Shown here: one piece after another, positions 8,487 to 19,170 of the stretch
Layout: each line of letters begins with the position of its first letter
Numbering within the stretch: position 1 is the stretch's first letter
From: Flammula alnicola
Taxonomy: Eukaryota; Basidiomycota; Agaricomycetes; Agaricales; Strophariaceae
Reading direction: 5' to 3'
Assembly (NCBI GenBank): GCA_015499995.1
Contig: JADNRV010000631.1
Span: 1 to 20,869 of the forward strand
DNA: 20,869 bases
Program-made: the position numbers and the translations under genes
Notes under the pieces: model-generated
What the model saw: the letters and a program-made list of their open reading frames with translations, nothing else
Told to the model about the DNA's origin: nothing
Databases searched by the model: none

Positions 8487-10211
8487 AAACCATACAAAAT
8501 TGAGGGCTCAAGTAATCCTAATAAGGGGAACAAGAGCGCCAATAAACCAGCGTCAGCAGTTGCTTCCTCATCAAAAGCACCAGCAGCACGCACCACTTAT
8601 AATTCTATAAGGGCAGGAACAGAACCCCTACCTTTACCGTTACCAAAGAAAAGAGAACCTTTCTCGAAAGAGAAAACCCGCTCGGACTATAGCCAGAAAG
8701 TCAGATCCTTAAATAATATTCAAAGCGCACCTCGCAGGATATTATCCAGGACGTCTTCTGTACCTACCCAAAGAGCGACCTCCCCACCAGAAGAGGAAGA
8801 GGAAGATATTACCCAAGAACTTTTCCAGGCGCCAAACGTACCAACTAGATCTACTAAAATGGGTATGCCAGCACCAGGAACAAGAGATGCGCCGAAGTTT
8901 GATCCAGACAAGGAGTCCGAATTGCTGAGATTTATATCTCGCATGGAGGATCTCTATTCTACCCATTCGATCACGGATGACAAGGAGAAAATAAGGCTAC
9001 TAGGCAAATATGCCCCAGCGGAAACTGAAGCAGAATGGAGCGCATTTGACGAGTACAAAGCCGGAGCCTGGAAAGCGTTTAGAGACGAAGTCATAAAAAG
9101 CTATCCAGAAGCTGCCGCACTCGAAAGAGGCTCGCTTTTACGGTTCAAAAAGATATGCGCAGAGAAAGCTGGGCGGCATGGGATTCCTAGGCAAGACCTT
9201 CATGCTCTATTAAGTCTGAAACGAGCGTTCGTTGCAGAAGCCGAAAAACTGTTGGTGACCCCAGCGCTTATGTCGAATAAAGAGCTAGTGACGGAGTTCT
9301 TAGGATGCCTGTCGGAAGAATTTCAGCAAAGACTGAAAGACAAGATGGACGATTTGGCAGACGCAAAGGGAGCGTCTACAAGCGCGACGACAGCAACAAC
9401 AGCTGCTGGAGAAACCAGGGTAGAAGATCACTACAAATGGAAGGAAGTAATCGAAACCGCGGTTATCATAGCGAGACGGTCCTCACAGCCGCTCGAAAGG
9501 ATGAGCGAGGATTTGGTTCGCGGAGTTTCGGGCGAACGAAGAGAAGACACTATTAAAATGGAGGAGACTGTAGCCAGACTGGCGGATTCCCTAAAAATCC
9601 AACAGCAGCAGCAACAGGAGATGCGACAGTACAGCCAAGTGATGGACCGACGCTTTGAGCAGCTAATCTCAGCAATAAAAACTCAAGCGATCCAGCCACA
9701 GGCAGGAACCTCGCAACCTTACTCTTACCAACAACAATACCCAAGGAATAATGCGTATAGCCCAGGAGCTAGTAATAGCAGACAGTATCCCGATGGGTGC
9801 TACTATTGCAAAGAAATGGGGCACAGGATGCACGAGTGTCCGCACGCGCTTAAACACTTGGATCTGAAATGGATAAAGCGCATAGACAGGTGGTTGAAGC
9901 TACCTGATGGTTCCCCACTACCTACAGACGGCGAGAAATCGCGCAAGGAAGTAGTGGAACAATTGTATAAAACTAGGCCGGGTATTATACCAATGGCGAA
10001 AGTAAATATGCAATCCTTCTATCAGGGAAGCGACCAAAACCAGGATATGATGCTACAAGACATGCAGGACCCAAGGGTTTCGCAACTATTGAATGGGTTA
10101 GCGCAGCTATTAGGAAGAGAGACCGTGGATAGAATGATAGCGGAAGAAAGGGAGCCCTCACCCCTGGATGGGATTGAGGAGGAAGAAGAGAACTGTCGGG
10201 TTTTTGAATAG
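8487..10211 (+). pseudogene. Retrotransposon 1 Gag (capsid-nucleocapsid)
   Basis: Structural protein that packages element RNA into cytoplasmic particles. From ATG 8859 it is 450 residues, but the same frame is open back to a TGA at 8484-8486, adding 124 codons of Ser/Pro/Lys-rich, then acidic sequence without any ATG. The capsid-like helical region lies at about residues 10-210 of the ATG form (LLRFISRMEDLYSTHSI; AEWSAFDEYKAGAWKAF), followed by a Gln-rich coil near residue 250. The zinc knuckle is CYYCKEMGHRMHEC at 9798-9839 (C-x2-C-x4-H-x4-C), which binds RNA. The frame ends at TAG 10209-10211. Directly past it an overlapping frame carries the NSSRMGKPG continuation, so either a programmed +1 shift or a small indel separates Gag from Pol. 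The family usually has a continuous Gag-Pol, so I favour an indel. Confidence 0.85.
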
Positions 10212-11396
10212 TTCAAGGATGGGAAAGCCTGGGACTGCGAAGAAACCGACCTCTTCCGGAAGACCCAAGGCCCCTGAGGACAGAAACCGCAAGAGTCGAG
10301 TAGAAATAGAAGAATCAGAAGATGAGGAGAGCGATGAGCAAGAGGAGGAGGACGTGCGGAGAGGTCCACCCCGAAGAAGCAAAAGAGATCAGGTAGCGCC
10401 CAAGGTATTACCTAAAGCGGTAATTGATCCACCAAGGCCCAAGGAGTTGCCATATGTGGACGTCCCAGCATTACATATGTTACACGACCCACAGGCGCGC
10501 CTAAGCCTAGAGATGTAGAAACGAGACCGGGGCCGGCATACAAAAACCGTGCACCCATAGAAGATGAAGTCGACTCGGAAAAGATATTGGCTGCTATCCT
10601 AGACACGCCAGTAACTGTACCACTCAAGAACCTTTTCGGTTCACCAGATAGTCCGGTCACTAAAGCGTTCGCTAAAAAGATAACTAAAACCAGACAGCCA
10701 GTCTTGATAGAGGAGATTTTAGATGAAGAATATGAGCAGCCACGCAGGAATGCCGCTTCTGCACCAAGGGTGACATTCGCACATGATCTGCAGTTTAAAA
10801 ATGATGCGCTCGAGGATTGGGAAGATACCGGGCAGCCAAACCCAAATTGGAACATAGCAAGCGACCCGGTGTTGCAGTTCATACAAGAACACGACGGAGC
10901 GTTGCCCGATGAACCTATAGTCGCAAGGGAATCCTTAGCTCTTAGGTCTATCTATCCGAAGATCAATCAAATGGGTCAAGAGGAGGCAGTAGTGGATCCC
11001 GGTTCACAGATCGTGTCTATGGCCGAGGAAGTCGCTATTGAACTAGGCTTAACCTGGAATCCAGGGATCACGGTTAATATGCAGAGTGCGAACGGATCAA
11101 CAAACAGGACGCTGGGACTGGCAAGAGATGTACCATTTAATCTTGGTGGACTTATGCTCTACTTGCAGGTACATATTCTTAAAAACCCTGCTTACCGAGT
11201 TTTGTTGGGGAGGCCGTTTGACGCGCTTACCCGAAGTGGGATTCAAAATGAGATGGATGGTAGTCAGACTATCACTATCACGGATCCTAATACTGGGAAG
11301 CGAGTGTGCCTACCTACATATGAACGCGGTGAGAACCCGGTGCAGTTCAGGAGGAAGCATAAAAATGACGCCCCTGAAAGCGCCCAGGCTTTTTAG
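10212..11396 (+). pseudogene. Retrotransposon 1 linker and aspartic protease
   Basis: Cleaves the Gag-Pol polyprotein. The first part (to about 10470) is read one base ahead of Gag: a basic, then acidic linker ending LPYVDVPAL. Between about 10470 and 10503 the frame shifts again, and KPRDVETRPGPAYKNRAPIE follows, then a conserved ILDTPVTVPLKNLF segment. The retropepsin core is AVVDPGSQIVSM with the catalytic Asp at 10995-10997; DPGS replaces the textbook DSG/DTG, a form I associate with this fungal clade. The C-terminal protease motif is YRVLLGRPFDAL. The frame ends at a TAG at 11394-11396 inside a five-T run, where the next frame (reverse transcriptase) takes over one base back. I saw no start codon of its own; it would be made as part of Gag-Pol. 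Confidence 0.8.
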
Positions 11397-12850
11397 ATAA
11401 CCTCGAGGAACTTATCCCAGATGAAGGAGAGGTAGTAATGATGATAGAACTTGTAGAGGACGAGAAAAAGTTGCGCGTACGATACGCACAGCACAAAGAT
11501 AATGGAACATTCACGGATGAGGGAAAAAGGCTCGCCTTTTTATCATGTGCACTAGACGAGGAGGTTATAGAAGGGAACGAGCGCACGGAGATCGAATCCT
11601 ATCTTAACCAAATCTACCCTGGTAAAACTACGAAAGAGGACCAAGGGCCAGCGGCATCAGTCTACTTAGGAAAGAAATATAAACCAGTCGCTTTGAAAGT
11701 AAAGCCGGTTTATGCGTCTCTGCCAGAGCAGTACAGGATCAAGCGGGAAATCAAGGGAGATCCGTTAGCGGATATGCCCAAGCTTAGTAAAAACCCACCT
11801 GATTTTGAGCCCAAAGGAAGATATACACAAGAAAGAAAAGACGCGATGGATAAAGTACACGAGGGAGACTTCTTGTTACCAGAAGAACGCAAGCTGGTAC
11901 ATCAGCTCATCGCGGAACAAAACCAGGCGTTCGCTTGGGAGGATGATGAGCGAGGAAAATTCAGGGAAGACTTCTTCCCTCCCGTAGTCATTCCTACCAT
12001 AGAACATAAGCCGTGGGTAGAAAGAAATATCCCAATTCCGCCGGGAATTTATGATGAAGTATGTAAGATCATCAGGTCCAAGGAAAAATCACAGGTCTAC
12101 GAGCCTTCGAACTCCCCGTATCGATCTCGCTGGTTTACCGTGGCCAAGAAAAATGGGAAGCTCAGGATCGTGCATAGTTTGGAACCCTTGAACAAGGTAA
12201 CCATCGCGCACTCCGGCCTTCCGCCCGCAACAGAAGAATTAGCCGCGCATTTTGCAGGCCGAGCTTGCGGCGGAATGTTTGATTTATACGTGGGATATGA
12301 TGAACGACAGCTAGCAGAGCAGTCGCGCGATCTTACTACATTCCAGACTCCCTACGGCGCTATGCGCTTGGTAACCTTACCTATGGGCTGGACAAACTCC
12401 GTTCCCATCTTTCATGATGATGTTACATTTATTTTGAAAGAAGAAACACCCGATTTTACGATACCTTATATCGATGATGTACCTGTCAGAGGACCTCTGA
12501 CTCGCTACCAAAATAAAGATGGCACTTATGAGATGATACCAGAAAACCCGGGAATTAGACGCTTCGTATGGGAACATATGCAGAATGTCAATCGGGTAGT
12601 GCAACGCATGAAATATTGCGGCGGCACATTTTCAGGATATAAATCAGTAATATGCGCAGCAGATATTACCGTAGTCGGTCACTTGTGCACTATGGAAGGA
12701 CGCAAACCAACCACGGAGCGCGTAAAGCAGATCATGGATTGGGACGAATTTGCGGACCTATCCCAGGTCAGAGGTTTCCTCGGTACTATCGGCGTACTAC
12801 GAAGTTATATCTCTAATTATGCAATTAGAGCCAGGTTCCTACAAAACTAA
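11390..12850 (+). pseudogene. Retrotransposon 1 reverse transcriptase
   Basis: Copies element RNA into DNA. The frame is open from the T-run at 11390 to TAA at 12848-12850. An N-terminal linker of about 170 residues leads to the RT fingers (VAKKNGKLRIVHSLEPLNK), motif A (GGMFDLYVGYDER, Asp codon at 12281-12283), the LPMGWTNSVPIFHDDV primer-grip-side block, and the catalytic YIDD at 12467-12478. The thumb/connection region includes RRFVWEHMQNVNRVVQRMKY and VRGFLGTIGVLRSYI. All the sequence blocks of a Ty3/Gypsy RT that I can check are present. The frame ends inside AAAA at 12843-12846, where one missing base would explain the shift; the continuation LTHNREPFVWGPDQ follows in the adjacent frame. 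Confidence 0.9.
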
Positions 12851-13752
12851 CGCATAATCGCGAGCCGTTTGTTTGGGGACCTGACCAAGAGGAGTCTGTA
12901 AAATTATTAAAGGATGGAGCACAGAACGCATACGCGTTAAAAGCAATTGATTACGAAGGACAGGAGATGTAGTATTGGCAGTGGACAGTTCTTACATAGC
13001 AGTGGGTTTCTATATATTCCAAGAGGACATAGACGATGCCAAGAAACACTACTATGCGAGATTCGGCTCTATTACAATGAATGACAGAGAAGCGCGCTAC
13101 TCCCAACCGAAGCGAGAACTGTTCGGATTGAAGCGTGCCCTCGAGAACAATCGAAAATGGTTAATTGGATGCCGTAAATTGGTAGTCGAAACCGACGCGA
13201 AGTACATTGCTGGGATGCTACAACATCCTGACATGATGCCGAACGCGGTAATTAACCGATGGATTGAACAAATTGGGATGTTCCACTTCGCTCTGAGGCA
13301 CAAAGCTGGAAAGACCTTTGGGCCTGACGGACTTTCACGCCGTTACAGGCAACCAAATGATCCGGACCCTGAGCCAACAGACGAGGAAGACATTGATGAC
13401 CACGGACCCATAGAGTTAGTGATCGCAGATCCTACGGAGCCGCAGCCATTACCAATTGAGGACTTTGTTAATGAAATTGATAACCGAAAAGGCTTCTTCC
13501 AAAGTATATCTTCGGCGTCAATCAAAAGTGAACTAAAAATAGTGGCCGATGGCGCATCGGACCCTCATGCAGTACTACTGGCGGAAATCCTAGAGCAGAT
13601 TGAAATGGATGAAAGCTACAGTGGGATCGCCGTATCTATAAGCTGCTTTTCACAAGAATTGGCTGAAGCCGATGTATACAGACTAGGAGAGAAAACACTA
13701 CTGGAAAGACATTTGAATGGAAACAAAGAAGTGCTAGGACCTGTGCGCGTGG
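12847..13752 (+). pseudogene. Retrotransposon 1 RNase H region, cut by element 2
   Basis: Removes RNA from the RNA-DNA hybrid. The segment 12847-12972 reads LTHNREPFVWGPDQEE and then hits TAG at 12970-12972. One base back the frame continues as GDVVLAVDSSYIAVGFYIF from about 12963. RNase H acidic residues lie in AVDSSYIAVG, SQPKRELFGL and VVETDAKYI, and the usual end motif GPDGLSRR is at about 13320-13343. A Pro/Asp-rich spacer follows. The native sequence ends after about 259 residues of this frame at 13752. The codons from 13753 on (to a TGA at 13788-13790) come from the LTR of retrotransposon 2. The integrase that should follow is missing here. Confidence 0.9.
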
Positions 13753-14076
13753 TGTGGCGGTGCTGGCGGAGCCAGCCGAGTGGAGTCTGAACCACCTTAG
13801 ACACTTTCACGCATGTTTGTAGCACATCTGCATTCACACTCACGACATTGTCCACGCTTTCTCCGGCTTTGCACCTTCTCTGAGACAGACTCCGGCTTTG
13901 CACCTTCTCTGAGACAGACTCCGGCTTTCCCCCGCTTTCGGCTCTAGGCAGCCTCCATCTTGGTGACGAGAGTAGATTCGACGACCACACATAACCGCTG
14001 GCAAACTGGCAGACAGAAGAAGAGACGACCAACAGAGCTGGCAAAAGGCACAAGAGATACTGGAACGGATATCACA
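13753..14076 (+). repeat. Retrotransposon 2 5' LTR (end uncertain)
   Basis: Begins TGTGGCGGTGCTGGCGGAGC. The first 112 nt (13753-13864) match the sequence after the polypurine tract at 20758-20869 with seven differences, which proves the LTR start. The rest of the LTR cannot be checked because the 3' copy is cut by the window end; 14076 is a guess at a terminal ACA before ACTTAGAATCAACG. No TATA box was seen. Confidence 0.8.
13861..13928 (+). repeat. 29-bp perfect tandem duplication in the LTR
   Basis: Two identical 29-nt units (13861-13889 and 13890-13918), starting CTCCGGCTTTGCACC, are followed by the first ten bases of a third (13919-13928). Identical units suggest recent duplication or homogenisation. 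Confidence 0.9.
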
Positions 14077-14243
14077 ACTTAGAATCAACGATCAGATAAG
14101 ACAAAGAAACATATGACAGCACAACAGAACTGCCAGCACACCGACACTTTCGACACACAGCCCATCAACAGAATCAAGCCTCACGACAACACCATCGACT
14201 CGCAGCCCCCATCATCACCGATAACAGAAAGACAACTGACGAC

Positions 14244-14363
14244 AGAACAAGGACGACCCTGACCCCAGAACAAGAACGACCCCCGACCCAGAACAAGAAC
14301 GACCCCCGACCCCAGAACAAGAACGACCCTCGACCCTAGAACAAGAACGACCCCCAACCATTC
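14244..14363 (+). repeat. Minisatellite in retrotransposon 2 leader
   Basis: About five tandem copies of a 23-24-nt unit, AGAACAAGAACGACCCCCGA followed by CCC(C). Unit starts are 14244, 14267, 14290, 14314 and 14338, with the last copies decayed. It lies between the LTR and the Gag start. Confidence 0.85.
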
Positions 14364-14401
14364 AACAAACACAACCCCCGACCCCCGAACAAGACGACGA
14401 C

Positions 14402-15847
14402 ATGGCCAACAAAACGACCTCAAGCTCTTTCGTGGCGACTACGGGACCTCCGATGAGAAACCACACACCTGGTTCCACAAGCTGGAACGACAATTCGACG
14501 AGAGTACACCAAACGTACGGAAACATTTCAAATTCGCGCGTAACCTCGAACCCGGACATACGGCAGAGAAATGGTATGAAAATCGAACGGCAGCTGAGCT
14601 AGCAGACTGGACCGTATTCTACGAGGCATTTACAACATGATGGCCGAAACCGACGGTCAACATACCAAGTCGCGACCACCTCCTATCGATGCTCATGAAC
14701 ATGAGGCTCGACGAAGCAAGCGTAGGATGCACAGTAGGACCAGCAGATGAACAGGTGCTCTCTCACCTAGCATGGGCCAAACAGGTGAAGAACATAGTCA
14801 ACGCCATACAGGATGATGGAGGCCTGCTCATCACCCGGTACGTGACACCCTACCTCTGCCGATACGTCTAGCCCTGGTCTCCTTAGGCCCGACAGCGACA
14901 ACATGGACAGCATTCCTCGCCCAAGTCACCTCGATCACCTACGCCGCCCTGAAGAACCAACTCGACCTACTCGCGAGAAGCACACCCAACCCCATGTCGA
15001 CCCTAATGTCGAGGTTCGCCAACCAATCGCTATCGCCTTTCACGCCCACACAACAACCAATATACGGCAACCCAGCTCCATACCAAACCCCAACGCCGTA
15101 CCAAGCACCAACCACTCCTACAGCGATGACACTGTACACTTCGAATACAACCCGAGCACGAGACACCCCGCCGCACATGAGCTCATGGGCTAGCACCGTC
15201 CAAACGCCAGTACAACAAACCCCCCAGACCTCTCGATACATCACGCCCGGTGCACGACAAGCCCAAGGCGAACAAAATCCCTTCCTTAGCACACCAAGCA
15301 CCGCCCGCGAACCCCAACTCCATCTTCTACAACAAAACACCACAGACACCCCAGACACCCTCTCCGACCCCACGAACACAACCCAACCTTGATGCCAACG
15401 AACTCGCCAGGAGAGCCGTCGCCTCGTCAGCAACATACACAAACGACGCCGCAGGCGCTGCACAGTATAACGCCGCGCTCGCCGCTTGGAACGCGATGTA
15501 CCCCAACATACAAGATGCCAGCTTCATGATGACCTCGTACCCACTACGACCAGGCACGGCCCCCATCGGATCCCGCGAATGCTTCTGCTGCGGCATGACA
15601 GGCCACATTGCCACAGGAGGAGGATGCACGAACCCCACGAGCCAGCTCGACAGATGAGAACAGAACTGGTGCATGTTCGTCAGCCGCGCACTCTTTTCGG
15701 GCACGTCAGGACACGGTTCACATCGCCCAGATCACAACAAACGACGAGGCACCTATCCACTACAGCACCGCCATCTACGACATGGAAGCATTGCAGTTCG
15801 AAGACGAGAATGACGACCAGGGAAATGGTCAGGAGATGAGCACGTAG
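14402..15847 (+). pseudogene. Retrotransposon 2 Gag with CCHC knuckle
   Basis: Capsid-nucleocapsid protein of the element. The likely start is ATG 14402 (MANK), but the conserved body lies one base away: a four-A run at 14411-14414 appears one base short, after which DLKLFRGDYGTSDEKPHTWF follows. The capsid-like region runs through WFHKLERQFDE and ELADWTVFYEAF to an in-frame TGA at 14638-14640, then continues in frame (WPKPTVNIPSRDHLLSMLMN). Further shifts occur near 14848 and between about 15330 and 15380. A Pro/Thr/Gln-rich spacer leads to DANELARRAVASSATY and the knuckle CFCCGMTGHIATGGGC (C-x2-C-x4-H-x6-C) near 15582-15627. A second in-frame TGA is at 15655-15657. The last readable piece ends at TAG 15845-15847. 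It is clearly inactive. Confidence 0.85.
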
Positions 15848-16979
15848 AGGGCTGCGCATCTCTCCCAACAAATACCTTGGAGATCGACGAGCGGAATGGA
15901 AGATCGAGATGCCCAGCGCTCTCTCTTACCGAAGCAACTGGCGCCCGGGACGTTACTAGTACTACCACAGATGTATCCGTACCACAAAATACATCCCACA
16001 TTTACAAGTACAAAACGCCCATGGAGGAAAGGATTGCATTGATGGGAACGGATGAGGATGACGAGAAGACACAACCATTCCTACAACGAATACAGCTGAA
16101 GGGCTCAAACGGCGCCGTAGTCAGAGCAACAGGCCAAGTTGATGATGGCGCATCAAAAAACTGCATCTCGAAGAACAGATGGGACAGATACGGACACTGT
16201 CTAAGCCCACTAGGACCATCAAACACGCTCATTAAGGTGGAAAACGATGCCCAAATCAAGTCAATGGGCAGATGGCGAGGAGGAGTAACGGTAGGCGGCA
16301 CGGAAACCCAAAGTGACTTCGAGGTTTTCGACTGCAAGAATGCATTCGATGTTATTCTAGGTAAACCGTGGCTAAAAAAGGTACAAGCGATACACGACTA
16401 CAGTACAGACACCATCACGATCAAAGATGGTGAAGAACGCGTGGAACTAACAAACATAGAAACCCCGGCACCACCCAAGATCATGGCCATCACGACGAAG
16501 CCCGAAACGACAGCACCATCCCCCGAGGCCGAATCCCACAGAACGAGTATGAAGAGAAGAAACGTATGTATGCAAAACTCACGGCCTGTCAATGCCAGCA
16601 CGAACAACAGATCAGAAATGCAGAAGCGAAGGCCAGAGACAATCGAACACGCTGCGCAGCAGACACCCGCAACACCAGGTGAACAAACGAGCCATGTGAC
16701 GAAGAACTCGAAGCTGAGTGGTCCCGAATACATCTATTACGAACATCTGACGAACCTTGGGCAGAACAAAATGGGCAACGTTCCTAAACCTACACGAGGC
16801 ACAAGAGCTGAACCCGGAATGGGAACAATGGTACACGACAAACCAGACAACAGGTGGAACACAACACCCAGCCCAAATCGCCAAGAAAGCCGAACACGAA
16901 TGCCAATGACAACTAACGGCAGATGTAAACGCTGTATACGAAGCAGCCCACAAGACACCACCTACCCTAGGATGCAGAG
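15848..16979 (+). pseudogene. Retrotransposon 2 aspartic protease and linker
   Basis: Polyprotein-processing protease. The frame is open from before 15848 and shows no ATG of its own in a convincing place, as expected for a Gag-Pol product. The core is ATGQVDDGASKNCIS near 16129-16173, where DDGAS replaces the usual D(S/T)G; then GGVTVGG and the C-terminal block AFDVILGKPWLKK. After about 16520 the visible frame turns into low-quality Arg/Thr-rich sequence, while other frames carry coil-like charged sequence (EEKKRMYAKLTACQCQHEQQ), so one or more frame changes occur here. The frame holding the protease ends at TGA 17014-17016, beyond where the RT linker is already readable in another frame. 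Which Asp is catalytic cannot be settled by eye. Confidence 0.75.
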
Positions 16980-19170
16980 AGAGGAATATCGACGACATCA
17001 AGAAACAACGAGATGACACAACGCAACGAGCCACAGCAACATGGCGATTCCACAGACAAACTTGGCAGATTGGAACGCTATTCGGAATTGACACAACAAT
17101 AACGACCAACCAGGACCAGCTGGCAGCACTCATCCAATCCGAAGCACGAATACGCCAACTCCAGAGCAAACTCGACACACTAAGACAGATGGCACAAACA
17201 TCCAACACATCAGACAACGCAGAACCCACCAATGCGACAACAAGCGACACGACCACGATCCACGCCCTAGGCGACATCAACACCGAAGACTTCACGATTG
17301 ATAGAGGAAACAATGAATCACCCAGAATACAAGAACCGTTCGCGGAGAAACGAGTGGCCGAAATCCTCGAGAAGATAGAGATCGGAAAAGACCTAACCCA
17401 AGATCAAAGGGAGCGAGTCAAAACCCTTATAAGTGAATACGCTGACGTGTTTGCCCTATCTCTCAGCGAAGTACTCTACGTAGACTGGTACACCCACAAA
17501 CTCAACTTCGACCCAGAAACAAAGTTCACGACGAAAGTCAACCAGCGCCCAGTGACCGAAGCACAAAAAGGATGGTTCAACGACATCCTAAACGACATGG
17601 AGAAAGCACACGTCATCCAATGAGTACCAGCCGACTTCATAAAGAACCTGAGCAGCACAAATCTTGCTCCGAAGGAAGCAGGCAAGACAGGAATAACTCG
17701 AACAGAAATCCTCCGGCAAGTAAACGCTGAGTGCATACGCAACGGACTACCACCATTCTGGGAAGAAGCTGTCCTACCAGGCGAAACCAATGAAGCTCTT
17801 CTGGAGGCCGTCGAAGGAAAAGCACCACACGAGAAGAAGACAAAGTGGCGGGTATGTCATGCATTCAACACACTGAACAAAGCAACACAGGTACCACCTT
17901 TCCCAGCCGGCGACCTCAAGAGGAAACAAGAGTTCGCAGCAGGCCATAGGTGGGCAAGTGTTATCGACTTCGCAGCTGGATACTATGCAGTTCCGTTGGA
18001 CGATGACTCAGTACCCTACGTGGCGTTCTACGTAGAAGGCCGAGGATACTACGTCTACCTTAGGATGCCGTTCGGACTTACAGGAGCACCAACAACCTTC
18101 TGCGAAATGGTAGCGATTGCCCTCGATGACATGATTGGAAGAGAACTCGTGAATTGGATGGACGATATATGCATGCCAGGTGACGTCTTCGAAACTAAAT
18201 TCTCGAACCTCAAACGTTTCTTTGACCGCTGCCGTTCCAAGAGCCTCTCATTATCACCATCGAAGATGAAACTCTTTTTCACTGAGGTTCTCTTTGCTGG
18301 AGTGATGGTCGGACCTCAAGGTATCAGACCCAATCTGGACAAGGTAGGAGCCGTGGTGAACTGGCTGGTACCAGAGACGGTCCAACAACTCATGGGATTC
18401 CTAGGCCTAACAAATTATTTCCGGAGACTAATCACTAACTACGCACGAATAGCAGCACCACTATCCGACCTGACCCGCGACGTGAAAATCGATCAGCCAA
18501 GCGGCAACTGGAGAACACGGAAAGGAGCCTACAAGCGGGCAGTCGCAGCAGCATCACTGAAGGACAAATGGGGCCAAGATCAACAAAAAGCATTCGTCAC
18601 GCTGAAATGCCTCCTCTCACAGGAACCCCTACTCAAGCCTCCACAATATGACGGTCGACCTTTCCGTGTCACAACAGACGGATGCATGAATGGGTTCGCT
18701 GGGTTCATATCGCAAGCCTTCACAACAACGGATATCAATGGCAAGGAAACTACATGCTGGCATCCCATCAGCTTCTGTTCAAAGCGTACATCGAAAAGCG
18801 AAGCTAAGTACGAACCGTTCCTACTAGAGTTCGCGGCACTAAAGTACAGCCTAGACGAATTTGCACCTTACATATACGGAGCGCCAATCGAAATCGAAAC
18901 GGATTGTCAAGCACTACGCGACTGCTTAGTACAGGAAAAGATGAGTGTACACCACAGTCGATGGAAAGAATCAATACTGGCGCATAACATTATAGCAATC
19001 CGACATCGGCCAGGCATAGAAAATCCGGTAGCAGACGGACTGAGCCGCATGTGGGAAGGACGACCGAGATCCAACACGGACGGATCACACTATACAGTCC
19101 TCGCTGACTGGGAGGCAAACCAAGGCATCACAAACGACATCCTCAACATCTCAGACAATCAGGACACCCT
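16980..19170 (+). pseudogene. Retrotransposon 2 reverse transcriptase and RNase H
   Basis: One frame runs through about 730 codons apart from a TGA at 17621-17623. The N-terminal linker ends with ISEYADVFALSLSEVLYVDW and KGWFNDILNDMEKAHVIQ before the stop. After it come TKWRVCHAFNTLNKATQ, motif A (WASVIDFAAGYYAVPLDDD), the RMPFGLTGAPTTFCEMVAIA block and the catalytic motif WMDD at 18155-18166, with Trp where most Gypsy RTs have Tyr or Phe. Thumb: MGFLGLTNYFRRLITNYARI. RNase H acidic residues lie in RVTTDGCMNGFAG, KYEPFLLEFAALKY and IEIETDCQAL, ending VADGLSRM. The TGA stands where I expect Arg, so CGA to TGA is the simplest origin. Near 19165 the frame shifts to that of the integrase. Confidence 0.9.

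Larger units (their letters stand above)
6660..13752 (+). mobile_element. Retrotransposon 1: Ty3/Gypsy LTR element, interrupted
   Basis: The order is LTR/leader, Gag, protease, reverse transcriptase, RNase H, the Ty3/Gypsy order as far as it goes. The left boundary is approximate because the 3' LTR is outside the window; a TGTTACAAG at 6685, within a CCGG-centred palindrome, is one candidate LTR start. The element stops at 13752, where the LTR of retrotransposon 2 begins inside an open pol frame. No integrase of this element is present; it should continue past the right end of the window if the insertion was simple. Coding is broken by frame changes near 10205, 10470-10505, 11390, 12845 and 12960, so this copy is not autonomous. 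Confidence 0.85.

Noticed and set aside
10168..10211. Programmed +1 frameshift between Gag and Pol of element 1
   Set aside because: The 44-nt overlap allows it, but the element has four further shifts that cannot be programmed, so an ordinary indel is simpler.
11384..11400. Programmed -1 slippage at the T-run before RT
   Set aside because: The bases do not form the usual X-XXY-YYZ heptamer in the incoming frame; a lost T explains it better.
13753..13790. The last 12 codons of the element 1 RNase H frame
   Set aside because: They are translated LTR of element 2, shown by the repeat at 20758, and not part of the original protein.
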